Of a stretch of 40,669 nucleotides of DNA, positions 15,605-23,057 are shown piece by piece. The notes below the pieces were generated by a model that did no database searches, was not told the origin of the DNA, and worked only from the letters and a program-made list of their open reading frames with translations. The DNA is from DASSKF01 sp035690725 (lineage in GTDB: Bacteria; Actinomycetota; Actinomycetes; Actinomycetales; Dermatophilaceae): the NCBI GenBank assembly GCA_035690725.1, contig DASSKF010000235.1:1-40669 (forward strand). The letters run 5' to 3'. Numbering within the stretch: position 1 is the stretch's first letter; the number at the start of each line of letters is the position of its first letter. A program made the position numbers and the translations under genes.

Positions 15605-16240
15605 TCACCGTAGCGCCACGCCGGACAGGACGGACGTCGTGGCGGCGCCCACCCCGAGGTCCACGGCGGCCCGCAACGACGCGTCGTCGTCGACGTCCGT
15701 GCGCAGCCTCGGCAGGTCGAGGTCCAGCCGCGCCGCTGTGCGCGCATGGGCACCCGACGAGCCCGGACCGAACCGGGGCACCAGGTCCCACGCCGCCGCC
15801 GCGGTCAGCAGGACGGTGCCCGTGCCCGCAGCGTCCGGCACGAACGCCCGCTCGTGCCGCGCAGCAGCCGCGAGGGCCTGCGCGAGGTCGTCGGGCCGCA
15901 GCGCCGGAAGGTCGGCGAGGAGGACCCCGACAGCGCTCTCCGGCCGGTCGGCGACAACCCGCACCCCCTCTGCCACAGCGGCGTTCAGGCCGGCTCCCGG
16001 GTCCGGGACCACCGTCCCTCCCTGGGAGTGGGCGAGCTCGGCGGTTCCCACGTCGGAGGTCACCACGACCACTCGGACCGGTGGCAGCGCCGCGAAGACC
16101 GCGGCGAGGGTGTCGCGGGCGAGGGCGTGGGCGAGGTCGTCGCGGGCCACCCCACCGGGCGGCACGAGCCGGCTCTTGGCGAAGGTCCGGGCCTTGACGG
16201 GCAGCACCAGCTGCCAGCCGGTGTCGGAGACGGTGGTCAT
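15605..16240 (-). CDS. cofC: 2-phospho-L-lactate/PEP guanylyltransferase (F420 synthesis)
   Basis: A 211-residue nucleotidyltransferase of the CofC/FbiD family, which activates 2-phospholactate or phosphoenolpyruvate with GTP to make the side-chain precursor of coenzyme F420. The N terminus LVLPVKARTFAKSRL is the nucleotide-binding motif, and LLADLPALRPDDL carries the metal/substrate aspartates. No other F420 genes occur in the window, which is normal because fbiA/fbiB are elsewhere in actinobacteria. The start is uncertain: ATG at 16240, or three codons upstream at 16249. It is divergent from plsC. Confidence 0.87.
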   Translation of the reverse strand: MTTVSDTGWQLVLPVKARTFAKSRLVPPGGVARDDLAHALARDTLAAVFAALPPVRVVVVTSDVGTAELAHSQGGTVVPDPGAGLNAAVAEGVRVVADRPESAVGVLLADLPALRPDDLAQALAAAARHERAFVPDAAGTGTVLLTAAAAWDLVPRFGPGSSGAHARTAARLDLDLPRLRTDVDDDASLRAAVDLGVGAATTSVLSGVALR

Positions 16241-16366
16241 CGCCTCCATCGTCCCAGAGGCGGTCCGGCCGTCTCGACACCTGCCGGGTCGACCGGGGAG
16301 GATGGCGCTCGTCCCGTCGGCGGAGCAGGACCGTGGGGCAGGATCGGGTGACGGGACGGAGCAGCA

Positions 16367-17161
16367 GTGCGCGTGAGTCGGGCGGGAAGGCGGCTGCCCT
16401 GGGGCTACCGCCTCTGCATCGGAGCGCTCCGCCCGCTGCTCATGGCGCTGACCGAGCGGGACTGGCGCGGCGGTGAGAACCTGCCCGAGAGCGGCGGATT
16501 CGTGGCGACCGTCAACCACCTGTCCTACGTCGACCCCCTGACCTTCGCGCACTTCATGCTGGACCAGGGGCGCCCGACCTTCTTCCTGGCGAAGGACTCG
16601 ATCTTCCGGATCCCGGTCGTCGGGCGGGTCATCGCGGCGGCCGGCCAGATCCCCGTCTACCGCGAGAGCGGACGGGCGGCCGATGCCTTCCGTGCCGCGG
16701 TGGCGGCCGTGGAGCAGGGCAAGTGCGTGGGGATCCTCCCGGAGGGCACGCTGACCCGCGACCCCGGGCTGTGGCCGATGACGGGGAAGACCGGTGCCGC
16801 CCGTGTCGCCCTGAGCACGCGCTGCCCGGTCATCCCGGTCGCCCAGTGGGGCCCGGAACGGATCCTGCCGCCCTACAGCTACCGCCTCCGGCTCCTGCCG
16901 CGACGGACCAGCCACGTGTGGGCCGGCCCACCGGTCGACCTGGACGACCTCTACGGCAAGCCGCTGGACGGCCGCACCATGCGCGAGGCCACCGACCGCA
17001 TCATGGCGGCCATCACGGACCTGCTCGAGCAGATCCGCGGCGAGCAGTCGCCGCCGGTGCGGTTCGACCCCAGGACCGCCGGGGTGGCCTCGACCGGCAA
17101 CCCCCGGCGCCGGGGTCGCGCGCAGCCGGGGAACGACACGACGAAGGGAGAACGCCGATGA
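16367..17161 (+). CDS. plsC: 1-acylglycerol-3-phosphate acyltransferase family protein
   Basis: A 264-residue membrane-associated acyltransferase that makes phosphatidic acid in phospholipid synthesis. The catalytic HX4D motif is NHLSYVD (His51, Asp56) and the glycerophosphate-binding motif is PEGT (125-128). The C-terminal 35 residues are basic and disordered. The GTG at 16367 follows GGACGGAG. The stop overlaps the gpsA ATG (ATGA), and gpsA makes glycerol-3-phosphate for the same pathway, so the pair is translationally coupled for lipid synthesis. Confidence 0.92.
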   Translation: MRVSRAGRRLPWGYRLCIGALRPLLMALTERDWRGGENLPESGGFVATVNHLSYVDPLTFAHFMLDQGRPTFFLAKDSIFRIPVVGRVIAAAGQIPVYRESGRAADAFRAAVAAVEQGKCVGILPEGTLTRDPGLWPMTGKTGAARVALSTRCPVIPVAQWGPERILPPYSYRLRLLPRRTSHVWAGPPVDLDDLYGKPLDGRTMREATDRIMAAITDLLEQIRGEQSPPVRFDPRTAGVASTGNPRRRGRAQPGNDTTKGERR

Positions 17162-18159
17162 CACGGTCCGCCGTGTTCGGGACCGGCAGCTGGGGCACCG
17201 CGTTCGCCACGATCCTCGCCGACGCCGGTGGTCAGGTGCGGTTGTGGGGACGGCGCCCGGAGCTGGTCGAGCAGATCAACGCCACCCGGGCGAACCCGGA
17301 CTACCTGCCCGACCTCCACCTGCCCGATGCGGTCAGGGCGACCTCGGACCCGGCCGAGGCACTGGACCGCGCGGAGGTGCTCATCATCGCCGTCCCGTCC
17401 CAGACCCTGCGCCACAGCCTCGAGCGGTGGTGCGAGCTGCTCCCGCCGGGCATCACCATGGTCTCGCTCATGAAGGGCGTGGAGCTCGGCACCACGATGC
17501 GGATGAGCGAGGTGATCGCCGAGGTGACCGGAGCCGACCGGGAGCGGATCGCCGTCGTGTCCGGACCCAACCTCGCCCCCGAGATCGCCCGGAAGCAGCC
17601 GGCGGCGACGGTCGTGGCGTCGGCGGACGCTGCGACGGCCGAGCAGGTGGCTGCCGCCTGCGCAGCGCCCTACTTCCGTCCCTACACGAACAGCGACGTG
17701 GTCGGCACCGAGCTCGGCGGCGCCGTCAAGAACGCGGTGGCCCTCGCCGTCGGCATGGCCGAGGGGATGGGCTTCGGCGACAACACGAAGGCCACGATCA
17801 TCACGCGCGGGCTCGCCGAGACCGCGCGCCTCGGTTCGGCCCTGGGCGCCGACCCCGCCACCTTCGCGGGGCTGGCCGGGGTCGGCGACCTCATCGCGAC
17901 GTGCATGTCCCCGCTGTCGCGCAACCACTCGTTCGGCGTGAAACTGGGACAGGGCATGTCGGTCGACGAGGTGGTGGCCCGGACCCGGCAGACGGCCGAG
18001 GGCGTGAAGTCCTGCCGCTCGATCCTCGAGCTCGCCCGGCACCACGACGTCGACGTCCCGATCGTCGAGAACGTCGCTGCCGTGGTGCACGAGGGACGCT
18101 CGCCGCACGACGTGGCCGAGGCGCTCATGTCGCGGCCCCGGAAGGCCGAGACGCACTAG
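17158..18159 (+). CDS. gpsA: Glycerol-3-phosphate dehydrogenase [NAD(P)+]
   Basis: A 333-residue cytosolic enzyme that reduces dihydroxyacetone phosphate to sn-glycerol-3-phosphate for lipid backbones. The Rossmann loop is FGTGSWGTAFA (7-17). GPNLAPEIA, the lysine-containing GAVKNAVALAVG and GDLIATCMSPLSRNHSFG are the conserved active-site segments. The ATG overlaps the plsC stop. Its TAG stop codon is also the first half of the ddl -10 box. Confidence 0.97.
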   Translation: MTRSAVFGTGSWGTAFATILADAGGQVRLWGRRPELVEQINATRANPDYLPDLHLPDAVRATSDPAEALDRAEVLIIAVPSQTLRHSLERWCELLPPGITMVSLMKGVELGTTMRMSEVIAEVTGADRERIAVVSGPNLAPEIARKQPAATVVASADAATAEQVAAACAAPYFRPYTNSDVVGTELGGAVKNAVALAVGMAEGMGFGDNTKATIITRGLAETARLGSALGADPATFAGLAGVGDLIATCMSPLSRNHSFGVKLGQGMSVDEVVARTRQTAEGVKSCRSILELARHHDVDVPIVENVAAVVHEGRSPHDVAEALMSRPRKAETH

Positions 18160-18162
18160 GCT
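18157..18162 (+). promoter_or_regulatory. Leaderless -10 box of ddl overlapping the gpsA stop
   Basis: TAGGCT begins with the gpsA TAG stop codon and ends 8 nt before the ddl ATG. The predicted transcript therefore starts at or next to the ddl start codon. No Shine-Dalgarno sequence precedes the ATG. Confidence 0.45.
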
Positions 18163-18170
18163 CGCCGCCG

Positions 18171-19289
18171 ATGACCAGTACTCCGCACCGTCCCCGTGTC
18201 GCCGTCGTCTTCGGTGGCCGTTCGTCCGAGCACGCCGTCTCCTGCTCGACCGCAGCCAGCGTCCTGCGCGCGATCGACCGCGACCGCTACGACGTCGTCC
18301 CGATCGGCATCGCCCGGGACGGTCGCTGGGTCCTCGTGCCCGACGACCCGGGTCCGCTGGAGCTGGCGCCGGGGCGCCTGCCCGAGGTGGACGCAAGCGG
18401 CGCCGGCGTCCTGCTGCCGCTGAGCACGGGGGAGCGCGGGCTCCGGGTGCTCGAGCCGGGCCGGCCACCCCGGGCGCTGGGTGACGTCGATGTCGTCTTC
18501 CCCCTGCTGCACGGGCCGTTCGGGGAGGACGGCACGCTGCAGGGGATGCTCGAGCTGGCCGACATCCGCTACGTGGGATCGGGGGTCCTCGCCTCGGCGG
18601 TCATGATGGACAAGCACCAGATGAAGGTGGTGCTCGCCGGTGCCGGGCTGCCGATCTCCCCCTACGTGGTGATCACCGACCGGGAGTGGGAGCGGGACCG
18701 CGCGGCCGCGCTGGACGCGGTGTCGTCGCTCGAGTGGCCGGTCTTCGTCAAGCCGGCGCGGGCCGGCTCCAGCGTCGGCATCTCCAAGGTCGGCTCCGGC
18801 GACCAGCTGGAGGCCGCGATCGAGGTGGCGCGCCAGCACGACCCCAAGGTCATCGTCGAAGCGGCGGTCTTCGGGCGGGAGATCGAGTGCGGGGTGCTCG
18901 AGGGACGGGCCGGTGACCCCCCGCGGACCAGTGAGCTCGGGGAGATCACCGTCGTGCGCGGCCACGAGTTCTACGACTTCGAGGCGAAGTACCTCGCCGA
19001 GGCCGACGTCGAGCTGACCTGTCCCGCCAAGGTGCCCGACGTGGTCCGGGACGAAGTGCGTCGGGTCGCGGCCCGGGCGTTCGCGGCGGCCGGCTGCGAG
19101 GGACTGGCCCGGGTCGACTGCTTCTACACCGAGGGCGGCGACGTCGTCGTCAACGAGGTCAACACGATGCCCGGCTTCACGCCCTACTCGATGTTCCCGA
19201 AGGTGTGGGATGCCAGCGGGATCGGCTACTCCGAGCTGATCGACGAGCTGTTGCAGCTCGCCCTGTCCCGGCGCACCGGCCTGCGCTGA
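18171..19289 (+). CDS. ddl: D-alanine--D-alanine ligase
   Basis: A 372-residue ATP-grasp enzyme joining two D-alanines for peptidoglycan precursors. GGRSSEHAVS is the N-terminal D-Ala site, KPARAGSSVGISKV carries the ATP-binding lysine and the serine loop, and VNEVNTMPGFTPYSMFP gives the metal ligands and second D-Ala site. The Tyr in the omega-loop region (YDFEAKY) is typical of D-Ala-D-Ala rather than D-lactate ligases. The ATG at 18171 lacks a ribosome site but sits at leaderless distance from a -10 box. Confidence 0.96.
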   Translation: MTSTPHRPRVAVVFGGRSSEHAVSCSTAASVLRAIDRDRYDVVPIGIARDGRWVLVPDDPGPLELAPGRLPEVDASGAGVLLPLSTGERGLRVLEPGRPPRALGDVDVVFPLLHGPFGEDGTLQGMLELADIRYVGSGVLASAVMMDKHQMKVVLAGAGLPISPYVVITDREWERDRAAALDAVSSLEWPVFVKPARAGSSVGISKVGSGDQLEAAIEVARQHDPKVIVEAAVFGREIECGVLEGRAGDPPRTSELGEITVVRGHEFYDFEAKYLAEADVELTCPAKVPDVVRDEVRRVAARAFAAAGCEGLARVDCFYTEGGDVVVNEVNTMPGFTPYSMFPKVWDASGIGYSELIDELLQLALSRRTGLR

Positions 19290-19301
19290 CCCGCGTCGCA
19301 A

Positions 19302-19349
19302 CCGGCCCGCAGGACCCGGCCCTTCCTCAGGAGCAGTGGTGCGGGCCGG
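19302..19349. terminator. Inverted repeat at the ddl/DUF3515 convergence
   Basis: CCGGCCCGCA (19302-19311) pairs perfectly with TGCGGGCCGG (19340-19349), which lies inside the last codons of the DUF3515 gene. The 28-nt loop includes that gene's stop codon. It could act as a bidirectional terminator. Confidence 0.45.
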
Positions 19350-19791
19350 CGGGGACCTGCTTGGCGGCCGTGTCGAACGCGCCGAGCAGCAACGGTTCCG
19401 GTGCGTAGTCGTGCGGGACCAGGACCTCGATGGCCGGACTTCGCCCGAAGGTGATGAAGCGGTAGCCGTCCGAGAGGCGGTGCGCCACCCAGTCCACGCC
19501 GCTGGCCGAGATGCAGGTGTCGGTGGTGGGCCCCGGCGACCGCACCCCGCACCGGGCGATCACTGCCGGGTCGCCCCACGCCGCGACGCTCGGGGACTCG
19601 CTCGTCGTCCGGGTCCGCTCGAGGTCGCCCACCGTCCGCGGCCAGTGTCGGGACACCTTCTCGCACGCGGCACTGTCCGCCCGTGGAGCGGGGGTCACCT
19701 CGACCGGTGAGCTGCACGCGCCCAGGACCGCGGCCACCAGGAGCGCGAGGACGGCCGGTCCGCCGGATCGCGCGGCCCGGCTGCGTCGCAC
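19327..19791 (-). CDS. DUF3515 lipoprotein
   Basis: A 154-residue predicted lipoprotein. A basic start and hydrophobic core are followed by the lipobox LGAC (Cys at about 26), so the mature protein should be anchored to the outer face of the membrane. The rest matches DUF3515, an actinobacterial family of unknown function with conserved cysteines (here CEKV, ARCG, DTCIS, HHCS) that may form disulfides. Its place between ddl and thiL is conserved in actinobacteria. The GTG at 19791 has a GGGAGG site 7 nt upstream. Confidence 0.88.
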   Translation of the reverse strand: MRRSRAARSGGPAVLALLVAAVLGACSSPVEVTPAPRADSAACEKVSRHWPRTVGDLERTRTTSESPSVAAWGDPAVIARCGVRSPGPTTDTCISASGVDWVAHRLSDGYRFITFGRSPAIEVLVPHDYAPEPLLLGAFDTAAKQVPAGPHHCS

Positions 19792-19919
19792 CGTGTCGCC
19801 TCCCTCGCCTCACGGCTTCCGGCTGGTGGCCGTGCCGCCGCCGAGCTCCGGCGGCAGCGCAGACGCTACCGTGCCTGCGGTGGTGCCCCTGCCGGGAGGC
19901 GCCGGAGCGGAGGGAACGC

Positions 19920-20936
19920 GTGGCGGCACAGCGGAGGCCGGAGGACCGGGACGAGCCCGGCGGTGCGGTGGAGGTCCTCGCCGACCTCGGTGAGGACGAG
20001 CTGCTCGACCGGATCCTGCCGCTGTTCGCCGTGTCGCCCGTCGTGCTCGTGCCGGCCGGTGACGACGCCGCGCTACTGGCTGCGACCGACAGCGTGCTGG
20101 CGACGACGGACGCGATGGTCCGCGGCCGGGACTGGCTCGAGGCCTGGTCGAGCGCGCAGGACGTGGGCGCGAAGGCCGTCGCCCAGAACGTCGCCGACAT
20201 CGCGGCCATGGGTGGCGTGCCGACGGGGCTGCTCGTCACCCTCGTTGCCGACCCGCGCACGCCGGTGGCGTGGGTCGAGGAGTTCAGCCGCGGGCTGGCC
20301 GCCGCGGCCGGTGACGCCGGGGTGGCCGTCGTCGGGGGCGACCTGTCGTCCGCACCGGAGGGCACGCTCGTCGTGTCGGTGACCGCTCTGGGAGACCTGG
20401 AGGGCCGGGACCCGGTGCTGCGCTCCGGGGCCCGGGTCGGCGACCTGGTCGCGGTGTCCGGTTCGCTGGGCCGCTCGGCGGCCGGACTGCTGCTGCTGGA
20501 GCAGGGGCGGGAGGAGGAGGCACCGGAGCTCGTGGCGGCGCACCGCCGGCCGCGGCCGGCATACGAGCAGGGGCCCCTCGCCGCGCTGGCGGGAGCCTCG
20601 GCGATGCTCGACCTCAGCGACGGCCTGGTGCGCGACGGGCGGCGGGTCGCCCGGGCCAGCGGGGTCCAGCTGGCCCTGACCGGTGAGGCGCTCGCCGGCG
20701 ACGTGCGCGCCCTGGTGGGCGCCGTGGGACCGGAGCGGGCGCGGGACTGCGTGCTGACCGGAGGGGAGGAGCACTCGCTGCTGGCCTGCTTCCCGGCGGA
20801 CCGGGCCGTGCCCGAGGGGTGGCGGGTGCTCGGGGAGGTACGGACGGGTGCCGGGCTCACGCTGGACGGTCAGCACCTGCGCGGCGGGGGCTGGGACCAC
20901 TTCGGCTCGGGGCGGGAGGACGACGACCCGTCCTGA
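19920..20936 (+). CDS. thiL: Thiamine-monophosphate kinase
   Basis: A 338-residue enzyme of the PurM/SelD fold that phosphorylates thiamine monophosphate to the active diphosphate. Hallmarks are PAGDDAALL (metal-binding Asp pair), TTDAMVRGRDW, NVADIAAMGG and VVGGDLSS in the first half, and LDLSDGLVRD and GGEEHSLLACF in the second. The GTG at 19920 was chosen for its GGAGGG ribosome site; codons upstream are not conserved. A possible -10 TACCGT lies at 19867-19872. It ends in front of a strong convergent terminator shared with rpmB. Confidence 0.93.
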   Translation: MAAQRRPEDRDEPGGAVEVLADLGEDELLDRILPLFAVSPVVLVPAGDDAALLAATDSVLATTDAMVRGRDWLEAWSSAQDVGAKAVAQNVADIAAMGGVPTGLLVTLVADPRTPVAWVEEFSRGLAAAAGDAGVAVVGGDLSSAPEGTLVVSVTALGDLEGRDPVLRSGARVGDLVAVSGSLGRSAAGLLLLEQGREEEAPELVAAHRRPRPAYEQGPLAALAGASAMLDLSDGLVRDGRRVARASGVQLALTGEALAGDVRALVGAVGPERARDCVLTGGEEHSLLACFPADRAVPEGWRVLGEVRTGAGLTLDGQHLRGGGWDHFGSGREDDDPS

Positions 20937-20978
20937 GGCCGCTCCGGGCGAGGTCCCGACCGGGTCCGGACACGACGA

Positions 20979-21011
20979 AACCGACCGCCACGACCGGGCG
21001 TGGGGTCGGTT
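20979..21011. terminator. Strong bidirectional terminator, thiL/rpmB
   Basis: AACCGACC (20979-20986) pairs with GGTCGGTT (21004-21011), and CCACG (20988-20992) with CGTGG (20999-21003), around a 6-nt loop. One G is bulged. The 13-bp hairpin lies between the convergent thiL and rpmB genes. Confidence 0.75.
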
Positions 21012-21062
21012 CCGATCAGGTCCGCACCGCTCGGGCCGGGGACCGGCGGCGCGGGGAGGTGC

Positions 21063-21257
21063 TCAGCGGCTGACCTTGCCGGCCTTCAGGCACGAGGTGC
21101 AGACGTTGATCCGCTTCGGCGTCGCGCCCGCGTCGCCGGTCATCACCTTCACGCGCTGGACGTTGGGGTTCCAGCGGCGCTTGGTGCGGCGGTGCGAGTG
21201 CGAGATGTTGTGGCCGAAGCTCGGGCGCTTGCCGCAGACGTCGCAGGTGGCAGCCAC
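21063..21257 (-). CDS. rpmB: 50S ribosomal protein L28
   Basis: A 64-residue large-subunit protein beginning MAATCDVCGKRPSFGHNISH. The two CxxC pairs (Cys5, Cys8; Cys53, Cys56) make this the zinc-binding (C+) form, in contrast to the cysteine-free paralogs made under zinc starvation by many actinobacteria. The GTG at 21257 has AGGAG about 7 nt upstream. Its own promoter is predicted at 21341-21370. Confidence 0.97.
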   Translation of the reverse strand: MAATCDVCGKRPSFGHNISHSHRRTKRRWNPNVQRVKVMTGDAGATPKRINVCTSCLKAGKVSR

Positions 21258-21340
21258 GGGTGATCTCCTGAACTCGATGGACGAAAGGACGTCCGGGCCA
21301 CGGCGCTGTGGAGCGCGCACACCGTCCCGGGAACCGCACC

Positions 21341-21370
21341 AGCGTAGCCGAGGGAGTGCCGTCGGCCCAA
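21341..21370 (-). promoter_or_regulatory. Predicted rpmB promoter
   Basis: On the minus strand TTGGGC (21370-21365) and TACGCT (21346-21341) are 18 bp apart, which predicts a leader of about 75 nt before rpmB. The fakA -10 (TAGCCT) lies 50 bp away on the other strand, so the region is a divergent promoter. Confidence 0.5.
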
Positions 21371-21397
21371 ATGGCGAGGGGAGGCGGGGCGGCGCGT

Positions 21398-21403
21398 TAG
21401 CCT
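21398..21403 (+). promoter_or_regulatory. -10 box upstream of fakA-recG
   Basis: TAGCCT about 47 bp before the fakA-like GTG. No clear -35 is visible. The hexamer recurs at 8563 and 26648 in similar settings. Confidence 0.4.
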
Positions 21404-21449
21404 CGCCCTCACCGGGAGCGAGACGGCGGCAGCGAGGAAGAGGGAGTCC

Positions 21450-23057
21450 GTGGCGGTGGTGTCGGGTGAGCGGCTGTCCCGGCTGGACCTCGCCGGCGTG
21501 CGTCGCTGGGCGGTGACGGCGCGGGCCGCGCTCACGGCCCACCGCCGGGAGATCGACGACCTCAATGTGTTCCCCGTCCCCGACGGCGACACGGGCACCA
21601 ACCTGCTGATCACCCTCGACGCCGCGGTCGACGCCGTCCGCAGCCCCGACTCCACCCGGCTCGAGGACGTCATCGCCGCCTTCGCCCGTGCCACGACGGA
21701 GTCGGCCCGCGGCAACTCCGGGGTCATCGCCAGCCAGCTCGCCCAGGGCATCAGCGAGGTCTGCCGCGAGCAGGCCGCCGGCGGGGACGAGGCCTCCCTC
21801 GACGGCTCCGGACTCGCCCGTGCCCTGCGCCGCGCCCACGACCTCGCCCGGGCCGGCGTCACCCGGCCGGTGGAGGGCACGATGCTCACCGTGGCGCGGG
21901 CGGCCGCCGAGGGCGCCGAGGCCGCCGCGCGCACCTCCACCGACCTGTATGCCGTGACCTCCGCCGCGCTCGGGGCCGCCCGTGACGCACTGGACGCCAC
22001 CCGCGAGCAGCTGCCGGTGCTGCGGCGGGCCGGCGTGGTCGACGCGGGGGGCGCGGGCTACGTCGTGCTGCTCGAGTCCCTCGAGCACGTGGTCGGCGGG
22101 AGCGGCTGGACCAGGACGGAGCGGGACGGGTGGCGGGCGCACGCCACACCGGACCCGGGTGGGGACGTCGAGGACGGGCACGAGGGCGGACCGGCGTACG
22201 AGGTGATGTACCTGCTCGAGCAGACCGACGGGGAGCGGGTTCGGGTGCTGCGCGACGCGCTCGACGGGCTCGGCGACTCGGTCCTGGTCGTCGGCGGCCC
22301 GCAGGTGTGGAACGTGCACGCCCACGTCGACGACCCGGGTGCCGCCATCGAGGCGGGTCTGGCGGCCGGCCGGCCGCGCCGCATCGCCGTGACGCACTTC
22401 GCCGCGACGGCGGTGCCCGTGGCCGGGCAGGTCGCGGTGGTGGCCTGTGCGGCCGGCCCCGGGCTGCAGGAGGCGTTCGCCGCCGCGGGCGCGGCGGTGG
22501 TCGCCGACGAGCCCGACCGACGGGTCTCTGCCAGCCGGCTGCTCGACGCGGTGCGCGAGGCCGCCAGCTCGTCGGTGCTCCTGCTCCCGGACGACGCGGA
22601 GTCCCTCTTGGCCGCCGAGGCCGCCGCGAGTGCCGCCGGTGCGGACGGCCTCGACGCCCACGTGGTGCGGGCGCGGGCCGCGGTGCAGGCCATCGCGGCG
22701 ATGGCGGTGTTCGACCCGGATGCCACCGTCCAGGACAACCTGCTCGTCATGACCGGGGCCGCCGCCGGGACCCGCCAGGGCGCCGTCGCGTTCGCCGGTG
22801 CGGCCGGGGACGTGCGCGGGCTGGTCGAGGACGAGGTCGTCACCTCCGGGAGCGACCCGGAGCTCGTCGGCGTCGCGGTCGCCCGCCTGCTGCTGTCCGC
22901 CGGCGGTGAGCTGTTGACGCTGGTGGCCGGTGCCGAGCTGCCCGAGGGAGTGGCGGCGGCCGTCCGCGAGCAGGTCCGTGCCGACCGCCCGGAGCTCGAG
23001 GTCACGGTCCTCGACGGCGGCCAGGCCGCCCCGGCGCTGCTGCTGGGGGTCGAGTGA
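21450..23057 (+). CDS. DAK2-domain kinase, fatty-acid kinase FakA-like
   Basis: A 535-residue protein of the YloV/FakA type. The N-terminal DAK2 (DhaL) ATP-binding domain shows DDLNVFPVPDGDTGTN (36-51), with aspartates 45 and 47 coordinating the magnesium ions, and RGNSGVIASQL. The middle and C-terminal parts match the FakA-type domains. In Firmicutes FakA phosphorylates fatty acids bound to a FakB partner; a FakB (DegV) gene is not in the window, so the partner is unknown. The GTG at 21450 has AGAGGGAG upstream. The stop overlaps the recG start (GTGA), a pairing conserved in actinobacteria. Confidence 0.88.
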   Translation: MAVVSGERLSRLDLAGVRRWAVTARAALTAHRREIDDLNVFPVPDGDTGTNLLITLDAAVDAVRSPDSTRLEDVIAAFARATTESARGNSGVIASQLAQGISEVCREQAAGGDEASLDGSGLARALRRAHDLARAGVTRPVEGTMLTVARAAAEGAEAAARTSTDLYAVTSAALGAARDALDATREQLPVLRRAGVVDAGGAGYVVLLESLEHVVGGSGWTRTERDGWRAHATPDPGGDVEDGHEGGPAYEVMYLLEQTDGERVRVLRDALDGLGDSVLVVGGPQVWNVHAHVDDPGAAIEAGLAAGRPRRIAVTHFAATAVPVAGQVAVVACAAGPGLQEAFAAAGAAVVADEPDRRVSASRLLDAVREAASSSVLLLPDDAESLLAAEAAASAAGADGLDAHVVRARAAVQAIAAMAVFDPDATVQDNLLVMTGAAAGTRQGAVAFAGAAGDVRGLVEDEVVTSGSDPELVGVAVARLLLSAGGELLTLVAGAELPEGVAAAVREQVRADRPELEVTVLDGGQAAPALLLGVE

